Below, piece by piece: positions 24,301 through 37,005 of a stretch of 64,000 bases of DNA. The DNA comes from Ligula intestinalis. Taxonomy: Eukaryota; Platyhelminthes; Cestoda; Diphyllobothriidea; Diphyllobothriidae. The stretch covers positions 48,953,450 through 49,017,449 of the forward strand of contig JAYGXS010000001.1 of NCBI GenBank assembly GCA_036362985.1. The letters run 5' to 3'. Under the pieces are notes generated by a model. It was given only the letters and a program-made list of their open reading frames with translations, made no database searches and was not told where the DNA came from. A program made the position numbers and the translations under genes. Position 1 is the first letter of the stretch. Each line of letters opens with the position of its first letter.

Positions 24301-27084
24301 CACACACCGCAACCTTCACTCTTAAAATAATCCTGACTCACACTGCTATCTGCATCTTAATCACTACCGTAAATCAACAACCCACCTTAATCATAAATCT
24401 AATTTAAACGGAATTTGACGTAAAGACATACGTATTTTGGGCGGTTCCTGTTTGCATGTCTTGCGGAGGTGGCCATACATGTCACCTTTACTGATATTGC
24501 TTCCAAATGAAGGAAATTTAAGTTGTGCGTATTACTTTTTTACTGCCCTTAGTTTGCATATTTCGAATAACAAGTTTGCTTTTTTTCAAAAAACATCGCA
24601 TTTGTTGTCATTAGTGAGAACCGAAGTTGGTTACACCACTGATTACTAAATAATGACGGAAACAGCTGCGGATCCTTCGTTGACATCGCCGAAGCTTGGT
24701 TGTAAACATGCATACATTTCATGATAAAGCGCTTGACATTAACGACTCTTAAACAGATTCCAGTTCTTAAAATACCCTCATCTGCAGAAATTATCATAAT
24801 GTTGTTCATGGAAAGAACCATTCCACCAACCTCCCGTGTTTAATCACTGCAACCACAACATAGGTGCAAGCGGCACCTGGGCAGATAACTCAAGGGGCTT
24901 GGCAACCAAAAACTGCTATGTTAAATGCGCTATCCATACAATAACAAATTGACGTTCCATCAGTTTCTAGGAAGGCAACTTTAGCTAGGCAAACATAACA
25001 CTCAAACACTCTTGATGTCTGGGCACAAATAATTATTTGCATTTCATTCAAAATCATCGGCTCTTTAATGCCCATATATGATCCTAAAATAACTATCAAT
25101 TTTGTCAAATGATGCTGGCTGGTGGTGGATTTTCCGAACACATATGTTCTAGCAAAATACCAAACTTTTAACCATTCATTAACAAATATTCGAGCTTCTT
25201 CGGGAAGAGGTTATCGTTCATGGATCACCTAAGTATCCTCCAAAAACTTGTTACTTCAGTGTAAACAAATACTTCAAATAGTGTGCGCTTTCTTGTTCAC
25301 ATTTAGTCAAAAGGAAATGACTAATTGGGTAACATTTATAAATTCAGACGTTCTGACTCCAACAGGGATATGTAAACCGCGGCAGGTCAAACAACCGAGA
25401 GATTCTCGCAGCTGATTTTGAAGCAAAGTTTTCCTTGCGATATTTTAGCGTTGAACACAACACCGAAAAACTGACGCGGTCGTCTTACGCTAACGCTACC
25501 TATTTGTGAAGAAATGTCAGTTTTTGAGGAAAGTCAACGTCACCTTCTTTTTAGGGCAGAACCAAGGTGTCTCGTTTTTTAGCCACCCTGGCTTTCAGCT
25601 CTAACAAGAAGGTTGCGTGGGAAGTTCTGGGTCGTGATAAATACGCGTTTGCTAACAAAGCAGGGGAAAATATAAAGTTGTTGTCAGGTACAGCGCTCTT
25701 AATTGTCCTACCACAACCCAAACTCATGTCTGGAATATCACGGGCTCCAGTCGGTATCAGGGCATTTTCTTTATCGTTCCAGGTTTCTTCTTGTTTTCTC
25801 GTATCTCATTCGCAATAAATGTACGTTCACTTGCAATTACTACAAGTTGTACTTACTTCTTTCAAACCAGTTGCCGAACTTTAGGGGTTTAAGGAGGCAC
25901 TTGTTATTCATACCCCGAATAATACTACTGTCATATCTTCCGGTGCAGTTTCAGTTAACATCGTTTATTTTAAAAGAACTTCTGGTTTATGTAGTTGTAT
26001 TTACTTCCCATTTGCTTGAGAGATGTTTCGTTAATTTACACGTTTTGTTTGTATAAAGGCTCCTCCTTTACGACAATTAGCCCTCAAAAAGACGACTTCT
26101 CTGTCTGCTGCAACGTTTTCATTTTCGAGAGTGTGCAATCTCATCCACAAACTTAAAAGGTGAAGAGGCCGTGAAGAAGCATCCAAATTGACACAGGTGT
26201 TAATTTTTCAGAGATTTACATGGTATGTCAATTCTGACCATGAGAGGATTGATATGTGGATGAATTAATCAATAAAATTTGTAGGCTAGAGCTTATGTCG
26301 AAAGCTGAGGTGCTTTTTCTCGTATACTGTTCTAAAAAACTCTTCGCAGTATTTGTGTGGGAAATGTGTTATGTTAGGCATTGACAAGTAATAAAGTAAT
26401 AAGAAACAGCGTAAAGCTGTATACTCGGAATTATTCAAAAACCTCTGAATGAAGCATATTCCTATTATAAGGTTTTTTTAATCAAATCATTTCTTTCGCA
26501 AACTCCAACATATTGGTTAATGAATAGCAGGCCCATTGAAGACCTAAACACATACACCTAAAATGTGCGACATATTTTCTTGCAGTCATGGGCACTGCTT
26601 TGAGCCGCTGAAAACAAAATCTTTAGATAGTTTTTTTAAGAAAAAAATCTAAAGCTCACATTTAAAATAACTTTTTGACATTGATGGCATCTTACTTATG
26701 ATAACGAATGAAAAAAACAACGGCCTAGCCCAACATGCTCCTGCTGGTTTGTGAACGAGTGCTGCGGTCCTTAAAGTCGGCTAATCACAGGTATGTTCTA
26801 GGTTGAATAATAAACACTAAGAATGTCTGCTTTAGACAAAAGCAACCAGCTTCTTCTGTGTCATGTATTGAAAGTAATGGCCTTTTAACTGTTGACTATT
26901 TCATTAAAATTCTAAAAAGATTCTACAGTATACGGGACAACAACGATAAAGGCAACCAGAACTCAAACCAACAACGGATAGGTTTTGAACTAATACATAG
27001 GATTACAGTAGAAGTTAATTATATGCCAATAATTTTTTCAGGACGAACATATCCTGGTTGATGTTTTGCGAGCTCGGGTGCATC
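21351..27084. other. No gene seen
   Basis: AT-rich DNA. The longest open frames (117 codons at 25703-26056 plus, 90 codons at 24549-24821 minus) give hydrophobic translations of no recognisable family and have no supporting splice sites. A degenerate CCTTAA-like stretch lies at 24285-24405. Confidence 0.4.
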
Positions 27085-27260
27085 CGAGAAGACAAGACGG
27101 CAAACTTCTGGCTCAACGGTTAGGACGTTTGCCTCTGAATTGAAACGCGAATTTGAAACTCGAGTGCGGCAGCAATTTCAGCTGCAACATTGGAGTTGCG
27201 TATCTCTAGCTGACGACAGCCAATGAGTCAGAAATAGTCATTCTAGAGTCCCAGGTCTTG
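27085..27260 (+). repeat. tRNA-derived short repeat 1, copy A
   Basis: The plus strand has a good A box (TGGCTCAACGGTTAGGACG near 27110-27128) and a B-box-like GCGAATTTGAAACTC about 35 bases later. A body containing GCTGACGACAGCCAATGAGT and a CAGAAATAGTCATTCTAG tail follows. It is the most complete of the three copies. Confidence 0.62.
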
Positions 27261-29164
27261 TAGAACTATAAAAAATACAGGATTACATCGAGCAGGGTAT
27301 ATATCAGTCCAAAGGTTACCTCGTGCAAACAAATCAAATTTCAATAAGGCTTCTCAGTAGCCAGAATGTAACGCGTATTAATTACAACGCCCAGACATAA
27401 GTGAGACATTCTGCGCTTTCTGTTCCTAAAATATATAGAAACACCTCTACTTACGAATGGGCATCGTTCTAAGTGGCCATTTCTCACTGGAAGTATTCAT
27501 AAGTCTTTATTCAACATATTTCTATGCGGAATTTTTATATAGGAAAAGTCATATTCAAAAGCAGACGTGTTTCCTGTGCAACTGCTATTGTAACTCATAC
27601 GTCCTTTTCTCTTTAACGACTGAAAGTTTGTATGTGGAAATGCACATATCTTCTTTGTCTGTCTGTTAAAATTGCATAGGAACAGGAATGTTTGTGTGTA
27701 CTATTGGGCCTAAATGTGTGTGTGCGTTCGGAAGTACACCGTAAATCGTAAGTGAAACCAAAACCAAAACCGAATATTTCGATTGTAAACATCGTCTAAA
27801 CTGGCTCGTCGTCCGGATGACGTCTACGTCAACTGTTTCTCTTGTAATTTTGGGTCGAATTGTTCATTAAATGAAGAGTTTTACTGCCCTAGTGTGTAGA
27901 TGTGAACTATGATTTCTCAACCTTATGCCTCCATTTGGGTTAACAGACCCTAAAAAGCTGTTGGATTTCATGCTTCTTCAGTGAAAAGTACAGACTTTCT
28001 GAATATAATGAATTGCTTTTGAATAACATCTTGCAGTAAGGAATGTGGTCAGCATGAAATTGCATCACAGTACGAGGCACCTTCTGTCCCACTTCCGAGA
28101 CCACCTCAGGGTCCTGTTCACCTGAATACGAATTCCTTTTCTTTTTTTCAAGCACTGCCTACCGAGTTTCTAAATGCACACTTTTTCTTCCCATTTATCA
28201 TCTAATGCAACAACCCAAGTGGTTACATTTGGAAGGACATGTTGGCAAGGCAGTTGCTAGTACGAAAATGAGGGTAGTTAGGGGACCACTATCGGAGAAG
28301 GGGGCAGGGAAGGGGGGGGGGCAGACAAGGACCAGATGTGTGGAAGCACAATAACATTTTGTTGTCGTGTAAAAAGTAAGGCGGCTTAAATGTAGCTTGT
28401 GCGCATGGTTGCCTATTTAACAACCGAGATCGGCGTACGGCTGTCATGTTTCACACTGAGGCGGTATTTTGTCGCATCTGCATAGGCAAGCACATTTCTA
28501 GTATTCTACGGCCCCCGATTGTTTGCTGGTTTATTTGATGTTTAAGTGCCCAGCACGCAGTTCTTAAATGATTTCGACCTAAAAAATAAAAAAACTAGTC
28601 TGTTGCAGGAGATTAGCGTGCTGTCAGGTTGTAGGCGAAAGTCAGCGAAAAAAAGTATGGCTAAGTCTGCGAGAAGAAAGATAGGCGGACGACGATAATG
28701 AGTGAAAGAAAACTAAATAAATGATAAAAGGTGGTCCCACGTCATACTGTTCGTAGCTAAGACCTCCATGCACAATTCATCCTTCAATATATGCGGGTTG
28801 TCAGTGATAGAAACTTAAATAATCATGGCGTATGCGTGCTCCTCTTTCTAATAATGTTGGAGTCGTCTGTTTTCCTTCTAATTCCTGGACTTTTTTGACT
28901 TCACATCGATGGCCTGACATTGCCCAATGACCGCCTATAAGGCGAGATAGAGTTATTGACCACCTCTTAGCAAGTAAGTGTGTTCTCAACTTTCAAAAGA
29001 ATGATTCGGACTACCTCTCTACAAGATCGCTGGGACTTCGACATAGCAATGAGAAATTAGTGCATTGCATGTTTTAAATGCGACCATTTCATATTTCTGA
29101 AGCCCCTGACATTCTTCTCAAATAAGCTTCCCTTTTGCATAAACTGGAAGGCAGGCATCCCAAG
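27261..29164. other. No gene seen; 10-base poly-G
   Basis: No recognisable coding region. A G run lies at 28312-28321 in a locally purine-rich stretch. Overlapping frames of about 70 codons are not convincing. Confidence 0.4.
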
Positions 29165-29218
29165 AAATGTAATTTCAAGGAAAGGCGTCCTTTGAGAAAA
29201 TTAAAACATCAATTCAGT

Positions 29219-29258
29219 AAATTTTCGACACTGGATCTCCAGGCCGCCGTCATACTCG
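29219..29258 (-). ncRNA. Hammerhead ribozyme remnant, left arm of fold-back PLE
   Basis: Same layout as 6508-6548. Stem I AGU/ACU, stem II with a GGAGAUCC centre, and GAAA followed by AAUU are retained. The CUGACGA box has become AUGACGG (29253-29247), so catalysis is unlikely. Confidence 0.5.
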
Positions 29259-29479
29259 AGAAAATGTGCAAAGAACAATTAACATTTCAAAAGTGCTCGT
29301 ACAGTTATATAGTTATTTAGTGTGGGCACTAATTGATAGCTGCAATTTGCGTCACACCTTGGTGGAAATAATTTGCAGTCGCAATGGCGTAGTGGACAAC
29401 TGGCAACTATTTCCGTCGGTCTGGGGTCAGTCCGGGTAAACCGGTGTGGGCGCTAATTGCGGTTCATGTTAATCCATAG

Positions 29480-29700
29480 TTATCGGCTGCAGTCTCTTCC
29501 ACATTCCTTTGAGACGTTTGTACACTCCAGCCAACTGGATACACGGGTATATGCACGAATCATCGGAGTGCATGGCCTCAAGAAATTCTCGGCCTTTTTT
29601 AGAGGGACGAACTCGGATGATGCGTGTTTTTCCCATGCAAAGGTATGCCCTGCGTCAGAGAAATGCACAGCCTCTTCAGACAAATGGTCACGTTTCTTCC
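29480..29700 (-). pseudogene. GIY-YIG endonuclease C-terminal fragment, PLE family 2 (frameshifted)
   Basis: The minus-strand reading SEEAVHFSDAGHTFAWEK matches the 6630-6980 copy. A frame change follows within the next few codons, after which KGREFLEAMHSDD and QLAGVYKRLK are read in another frame. The conserved Asn region reads YPCIQLAG in place of NR, so one key residue is lost. It is truncated at the 5' side exactly where the inverted right arm begins. Confidence 0.7.
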
Positions 29701-29840
29701 CTACACTAAACCGTTGCGACTGCTGATTATGTCTAGCATGGTGTGACGTAAATTGCAGCTACCAATTAGTGTCCACACTAAACGACTTTATAATTGTACG
29801 AGCACTTTGAAATGTAAACCTTTCTTTGCACAGTTGCTCG

Positions 29841-29881
29841 AATCTGACGACAACCTGAAGATCCAGTGTCAACAATTTATT
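29841..29881 (+). ncRNA. Hammerhead ribozyme remnant, right arm of fold-back PLE
   Basis: CUGACGA (29844-29850) is intact, but the GAAA box has become AACA (29871-29874). Stem I is AAU/AUU here instead of AGU/ACU, a change that keeps pairing. Confidence 0.5.
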
Positions 29882-29936
29882 GAATAAATTTTCTCATTTT
29901 CCCAAAGAACGCTTTTCCTTGAAAGATTTTCCTTTA

Positions 29937-32429
29937 CCAGTGCCTTCTTTCTGTTCTGTCTCAAATATCTCATGCTTGCCTCATTGAAATCCATTTTGTT
30001 AAAATCTAGTAAATGCATTTCGTAAAGTGTTTTTTTAGGCAACTGTCATCCATCTCACTTCCTAATCTGAATATTCAGGGGGGGGCATGCATTCTTCCTC
30101 ACCTGTATATTTTTGTGCTCCAGTAAAAAGCATATGCTCTTTTTTCAAAAAACTTCAGTCAACATATATATTTTCTGCTGCCATAATTTCGTATGCCTTT
30201 TATGTCTGCGGTCATAATGCAACGATCTTTCAGGACTGTGAAGCACTGCGCTGATCGAATTTTGAAAGATTCTGTCCAGCCTCTACCGGCTGCATGCCTT
30301 ACAGCGAAATCTTCCCCCCACGCGCCGTTTCTTCAGTCATGTCTCTTATCGTACATAGGAATATTCAAGTACCTTTTTTATTATTTCGGGCATGATACAG
30401 AAATGCAGAAACTGAAATGCAAATCATCCAATATAAGCTGTGCAGTTTTATATTAACCTTTCTACTTTCTCATCCGCCGGTAATTTGTTTTCTGGCCGCA
30501 GCAAATTGAAGATGTTGAGTTCGACATGGGGCGTTTTCTTCCTCACTCAAAACATCTAACCTAGATGACATTTTTTCATTATTGTCATCAGTCAATCCAG
30601 TCAGCTGCTACAGAACACGGTTTCTCTTATGGTACTAAACATATGTATAAGCCTTAGTTCAGACCTGCGACAGAGTTGGGACGACGAACTCATTTTCTCT
30701 CAGAAATGTGCCGCTTTATAACCTAACTCAGCATTGGTGTATTTTCTTGTGTATATTTATTGGATAGCACACCAATTAGACCGCATGATAATTTAAATCA
30801 TTGCAAAGAAGTAAACCACAGTACTATGGAAAATAATGCAGTTGTTTCAAAACTTTAGGCCATACCTCGTTCACGGTTCTTTGCTGTCCAGATAGTCTTT
30901 CTAGCATGTGTTCGGGTTCGGCGTACCTCGTTTTTACAAGTCAAAGCAGTACACACATTCTGCTCAGCGGTCAATGTGTAGACAATGTTCACTGCCATTT
31001 ACTGTTTAAACAACGTCTGTCTGTGGTAATCTCAGAAAGAATGAAATGCAATAAACTCTAGTCTATCCATGACCATCCTGGGCACAGATGATTTAAATGT
31101 TGGAACATCTCATATATGAAACGACTTCCCCCATCGACGGCATTAGGAAATGTCTGCCGAAAACTATAGAAGCGTAGCGAATTTTCAAAATGCGTCCTCG
31201 GGCCACATTGTATGTTCAAAAAATAGAGGCCTTTAGCAGGATAACTTGAAAGCTATGGCCTTCTTTTCGTTCACCACAGGTACTTGATCACTCATGGTGT
31301 CAGAAAACATTTACTTCACAGGCAACTTAAACATCCCTTAAGTGTATTTAAAGTCAAACAGACGAATTCATCAGATTTAGATTCAGTCCTCAAGATATGC
31401 CAGCGTTTAAACTGAATTTATCTACTCCCTCCAAAAGACCTACGGCAAGTAAATGACTCCATACATGTTCGGGCTTCGGCAAGTTGTGATACATCAAAGG
31501 CGTCATCGGATGGTAAAGGCCGAAGTCACACCACCTGATAATTTCCTTAAGGCCAGCAAACGCTGTGAGTAGGCGCTGTGCCCAAAATAGTCAGCAGCCG
31601 TCGGAAGGTATGAAACCATTCATAAATATGATTTTATCACCTGGATTGCAGGGAGGGGAGAGGAGGGAGAAGGGGAGCGCAACGAGAAAGAATTCGGGAA
31701 GTGACCATGCTAGCTGATAAGTGATCAGGACGAGGCGGGATGCTGATGAGTTTTGGCAGGAATTCGTGCGCCTACTCAGGCGCCCCCCGCCCCCTCGTGG
31801 ACAGGTAGGCAGACTGCCTTATCCCACCCTAGTCCGGACCTTTTGGAGATTTATGGTCGGCGGATCTTAGAGATCTCTCTGAGTAGTATCTCCGCAACCG
31901 TTACCGATACCATCACCAGAAACCACACACATGGTGCGTGTATACTTACCAATATCTAGATTTCTAAATGGAGGGAGGAATGACATTTTAACTTATAACT
32001 CGCAGCTGCAGATGACGGTTTAACTGCGTACTTTAGCTCCTGTACACTGTGGTCGGACCGCGGGCAAATAAAGTTTTCGTTCTAAAAAGTGAAAAATTAG
32101 GTCGAATTTTAAAAATCCTGTCAGAAATCCCAATAAATCAACGAATAATGTCCAATAGTCAAGGTATATATTTAAAGTGCCCATGGCCCTTTGAATGATC
32201 AGTATCTGATTGACATAATTCTTCTACTGAAAGCGCGACAGGAAGAGAATTTCTAGATAACAAATCTATTAACATGACTCCAACGGGTGGACAGTTATTA
32301 AAAATGATCAAGTGATGTTATTAATGTTAGTAGCAGACCTATTTAGTTCATTTGGCCCACTTCAAAGAATCTCGACAGCTTCGGTGCGGTTTAATCTCGC
32401 AAAAAAAATAAAGCTTGAGTACAGCCAAC
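29937..32429. other. No gene seen
   Basis: No recognisable gene or repeat. A GC-rich patch at 31650-31830 is open in one plus-strand frame (31753-31959) with a proline-rich translation of no known family. Confidence 0.4.
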
Positions 32430-32600
32430 CCTTTAAGCACTGAGCTACAAAGCCCCACTGGGAACTTGGGATTTCATACATTTAAGGCCAAGTTACCATC
32501 TCAGCCTTTTACAATTTACAAACTCCGCAATTCTGATTAAGAAAGCTGACTGCCCAAACAGGATTTCCTAAGAAGTAACCCCGGAATCCATCCCACGCCT
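32430..32600 (-). repeat. tRNA-derived short repeat 2, 5' part
   Basis: The minus-strand tRNA-like segment TTTGTAGCTCAGTGCTTAAA (near 32437-32456) is preceded by a conserved upstream stretch containing AATCCTG...GGGCAGTCAG, also found at 38130-38180 and 49340-49385. The B box and tail are missing. It faces the plus-strand copy at 32670-32780 head to head. Confidence 0.5.
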
Positions 32601-32669
32601 GGCAGATTCATGTAGATCATTGGCATTTCAGTTGATTTAAAAATTTTTTTTTCCAGTTGGGAAAATCAG

Positions 32670-32780
32670 CAGTGTTGGTGAGATCACAGATGTGGCTAGA
32701 GCGTTATCTGTCCTCAAAAATCGCTCTTGTTATCATGGGCTCGAATTTCACTGAGGCCACCATACTGTTCACAATTGCAT
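32670..32780 (+). repeat. tRNA-derived short repeat 2, diverged copy
   Basis: The plus strand shows GATGTGGCTAGAGCGTT (A-box-like), GGGCTCGAATTTC (B-box-like), then GAGGCC and TTCACAATTG, matching the tail of the copies at 38005 and 49210. The anticodon region is not interpretable. Confidence 0.45.
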
Positions 32781-34861
32781 CACATTCATGAGTTAAGACT
32801 TCTTATGCCGCTAGATGAAAGGCCAAAATTTAGCAGCCTTCATTCATGAATAGAAATAAACCCTTATTCATCCTTCAGAAAACATGTCCTATGAAAATAC
32901 TCAGAAGTTCCTTTTTGATAGTCAAATCTGGAAACTGGAAAATTGATAAGGGTGACCTCTCCACCAGTGCCTCCAAGAACAGTCTTTCTGAGTTTTTAAT
33001 ACGTTACGTAGAGAGGTAAAAATGTGGCATACTTAAGCCAAATGCATATTCGCTGCTAGAGCTTTGTAGGTAATGTTCTGCGGGAGATAGTTGTCTTCTG
33101 AGTTCGCAGTTTAAGCACGAGAGTGAATAAAGGAAGTGCTTAATCTGTCAGAAATCGGGCGTGTTGTATCGTCTGTCTATTTTTAACACGTTTTTGGGAC
33201 CAGAACCAGAAGTGAAAGCAAACTGTGTGCAAACACTCACGCAAATATGGGATTTTGAGTGAATGACGGAGATCAGTGAGCTTTTTGTTCAAGGCGAGTG
33301 CAGTGAAGTTGAAAAATAATTTCGAGACGCACACCTTTCGAGTTTTCCTCACAAACCGAAAAAAGTAAAAACAAATAAAAGTGATTCATTGTTCATTTTT
33401 TCCCTGGTACCGGAACAATGCTCCTAACTGAAAAGTGTTGGATATGCTCATCCGGTAACCTGATCGATAATACATTTCCAGCAATTACTATACACATATA
33501 CAATTAAACATTTGTTGGATAAGACGCTCTCGCAACTGGGTTAACTGGGCGCCACATCAAATGCTAATTTCCATAACAGTTCACAGCCCACCATGCCGTC
33601 TAGTCTCAACAAATGCGATGACCTTGTCTTAACTATGGAATCTTACAAGCTAAGGCAACTATCTTTGTGGCTTAGAAAAGGAGAAATATTGGTCGACTAC
33701 GACCAAAACCAAATTTAATTGCGCTAACAAGTCAACTTTAGCATTTTTCTCTTTGTTTCATTGAAATTCCTCTTGGTCCGCTGTTGTTACCTTTTAGACT
33801 TCGAAACAGCTTGTCACCTAACAGCATTTATTTGAAAAAAACTATGTATAATGCTGGCCTAAACAGAGTCTTTCATATGGACTTCTGCAAAACCAAACAA
33901 AACGGCTGCAATTTCTATCATCAATGGAGTGTATATGTCAATATTTGTGGTACGTTGGGTTGGGCAAAACATTTAGCAGTCAGTCACTTCAAGACTAATT
34001 TTTTGGACACTATCGTCCGCCAAAAAAGTATATTGAGTTTCTGAATCAGGATGATAATGACATGCAGCCACTTCAAAACCAGCTCCTCTGTTCAATACCG
34101 AGACACAATATACTGGGTTTGAATCAATCGTACTTTTGAAAGAGGCAAACAGACTACAACAAGACTGCAAACTTAACTGGGCAGCCGCGTGCTAGTAAAG
34201 AAGCTATCTTGGTAGCCTACCAGCAGTGCTGGGGATGGCATGATCTAGCATTGCAGTGTTGTTGTCTTTTCAAATTTACGGTGACACTGCCATTCCAATT
34301 ATGCAGATCAGCCATACACGCATGAGAAGACGGTGCGTAGACCAAAGTAAAGTTGACCTTCTACCAGATACTAAATCTTGATTAGCAGCTATCGCATCCT
34401 CCTTCTGTATCCTCACACCTGTTCTCCACCCCCCCCCCCAATTCCCCAAATTATTAACGCACAATGAACGGCCTGCATCTTTCCTCTATAGTCATCTAAA
34501 TACATATTTAGTCCATCCTGCTGTTATCCTAAGGATGAATTGCAAAAAAAAACTCTTCAACCCTTTTTCGTTCTTGAAATCACCTTGCCGAAATTCGAGA
34601 ACACGGTGAGTTCTGTTGTAAACGCCCGATTCCGGAAAATAGTGAGGAGGAAACTAATCTGCCGTCAGACCAACTGTGACATCAACCGGAACTTGAGCCT
34701 TCTGCTGACACCTTAGCAAAAAAGTGGACATGACGCAGGTTTCCCCTCCCCCCTAGTACCCCATACAGGCTTGGCAACTTAACACCTGTCTCTACAGCAC
34801 CCCCCCTCCCCTGGTAAAACGTTACTGTATGGTCGTGGGGCTTACTCTGCTGGCTCCCAAA
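32781..34861. other. No gene seen
   Basis: AT-rich DNA with no recognisable coding region. A C run lies at 34429-34439. Confidence 0.4.
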
Positions 34862-35044
34862 CAGAACACGTATAATAGAGGAGAATATACGAGTTCCAGG
34901 CAGCAGTTCTGAAGGAGAAGACGCGACCACTGGAACAAACACTTTATTTTCCTGACGGTTCGGATTCCCAACGGAATCCGAACCGTCAGGAAAATAAAGT
35001 CCTTGTTCCAGTGATCGCGTCTTATTCTTCAGAATACGTACAAT
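34862..35044. mobile_element. Palindromic PLE remnant built from two half-hammerheads
   Basis: Two arms of about 60 bases (34906-34968 and 34973-35032) are inverted copies around the 4-base centre CAAC (34969-34972). Each arm is the 3' half of the copy-A-type ribozyme plus downstream sequence: stem II strand GGAATCC, GAACCGTC, AGG, AAAATAAA, then GTTCCAG. The left side continues into the hairpin partner and CTCTATT-like end. Near-identical 15-mers flank it (34862-34876 and 35030-35044, 13 of 15 matching) and may be a target duplication. No protein is encoded. Confidence 0.75.
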
Positions 35045-37005
35045 CAAGCAGATTAGGGGCTCCAACCAAAATCCGTTGTTGATCGCCTCCTGCGCAGTAG
35101 GCCGAGATGTAAGCATGTATCCGGTCGGAAACTGGTTTCTGGGACTGCGACACGTTCGAGCATTGTTGGTAGCTCATAGTAGTCGGGCTCGACGGCAAGA
35201 AAAGTCATGCTTGATGAAAGGGAAGTTTTTGGGCCTAGCCAATCCAGTGGGGACATCGAGAAGAAACTGGGGTGGCTGAGTCAGATTGGTAGACATCATT
35301 GAATTCCACTTACCGTGACTCAGGCGGTTAGCGTCTCCTGTATGCCTTTTCCTACTCCCATTGAGGTCTCCCCGAGCAAAACTTAAAAGAATCTGGCGCC
35401 TGGCTGCAGGAAATCGAAAAAGATAGGGTCATCTCCTGGGTGCCCGGTGCCGGTCTGAGTAACCTGAATTCCGATTAAGTACAGGCGGAGGGGGGACGCG
35501 AATGTGGGCCAGCAAACGCCAGTGTTAGGGGGTAAGTGATGCATTTATGTGCAGTGAGACGAGGCGGTATAGGCATCTCTACTGTCGCCTGTAGTGTTTG
35601 TCAAGCGCCCGTACTCGATTTTGGAAGTCGCGTCCACAGCGGTCGGCGGTCCTTCTGTCAACGATAAGCAGGCCGGGCACTGCGTCTCTTTCCTCCATTT
35701 CTACTGCTAATAAATTTCTGACATGGGGATTTTTGCCTCGGATAAAAGGAGGAAAGCTACGCTGAGTCATGAAAAAATGAGCTTTATTGGAAAATATTTC
35801 TTAATTTAAACTTTATACATGATTCAGAAGGCTGTGTTTAGGATGAATGTGAAATCGCTTCCTAGAATGGAGAATATGACATAAGTCTTTTATTGGAAAT
35901 CCTATAAAGTCTCACCAAGATTCTCAAGTAGCTAGCGAACCTGAATGATACGACAGGTTATTAAAGCTGCGCATACGATGACGCATTGCTTCAAACAGTC
36001 TTTTTCGTAGGCGTTTTAAGTTTCTGGTGATCTCTCACTTACCACAAACAATTCAAATGAACGAAATAAAGGACAAACTGAAAGTGGGACGTTCAAATCT
36101 GAAACGCCAACCGTTATCTTCTGGGACCTGACTCATAAAAAAGTCTGAAGAACCCGGGACTCCCGTTCAGGCCCTTTGCTCATCGAGCTTAAGGATCCAA
36201 CGCTCAATTTTTTTGCTTCTTTTATTCGATTATTAGCCTATTGCGCCAAATTAGTTCTGTCTACTCAGAATTGGTAAATTTCCAAACCCAGCATGCGACG
36301 CCTTTTAAAGACTGAATATTTGCAAACTGAATCATTAACGCATGTTACAATTAACAGTTATCCCCGTTTGTGTTCGAAGGATTTTCCGTTTCTTGCCAGG
36401 TATTAACAGACGCAGAATGAAGAAAGGGTGAAATAAGATCAAAAAACCTAAAAGGTATACCTTTAGGCTTATAGACCACAGCATGAGCGCAGTAGAGACG
36501 GAGGCTGCGCTGCAAGATGCTTAACTGGTACCGAACTGCCATGTGTAGATTCCGGAGGCTATAACCTGTCTGGCAGGCATCCCGCGGCACCCACTTTGAC
36601 AGGGGGCTAAAAAATTAAGGTGTGAAGTATCGTGTGTTTTCAAAATTGGTAGTTTTGCTCCCCCCCCCCCCCCTCCTCCTCCTCCTCCCATCTAGCTTTA
36701 AATAGTCGTACAGCAAACTAAACTACCCTAGGCGGCAGAGTCCAACTCACGGGTCGTTGTCTGCTAAAGAAAGCCGTCGAATTCGGCAGCTTTCGGGGAC
36801 ATCTAAGCCGTCCCATTTAGGGGAAGCAATGCAAACTCTCTTGTTGGAAAAGGAGATAGAATAGGTATCCTACACAACGTCCGATTTAACGCCATCTGCA
36901 GTCTCACTCTGGCTCGCAGGCGTAAGATATACCGTTGAAAATGCGAAAAAACCAAAAATCCGCACCTTTATCCCCTCCGTCCCATTCCATAGGCTAGTAA
37001 GGTGA
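35045..37005. other. No gene seen; C and CCT low complexity at 36660-36688
   Basis: The DNA from 35050 to 35780 is richer in GC, with conflicting short frames on both strands. A tRNA A-box-like word at 35320-35345 has no B box. A run of 14 C followed by CCT repeats is at 36660-36688. Confidence 0.4.
36660..36688. repeat. Poly-C followed by CCT microsatellite
   Basis: Fourteen C (36660-36673) run directly into five or six CCT units. Read directly from the sequence. Confidence 0.9.

Larger units (their letters stand above)
29165..29936 (-). mobile_element. Fold-back Penelope-like element family 2
   Basis: The left part (29165-29700) is a minus-strand PLE 3' end, with endonuclease remnant, 3' region and hammerhead. 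The right part (29700-29936) is the same 3' region on the plus strand, so 29170-29400 and 29700-29935 form an inverted repeat about 230 bases long with roughly 80-85 percent identity by eye. The endonuclease fragment lies between the arms. PLEs are known to insert with direct or inverted partial terminal copies, and this fits. No clear target duplication was found. Confidence 0.75.

Noticed and set aside
35310..35400. tRNA A-box-like word (ACTCAGGCGGTTAGCG)
   Set aside because: No B box or acceptor pairing follows at the right distance.
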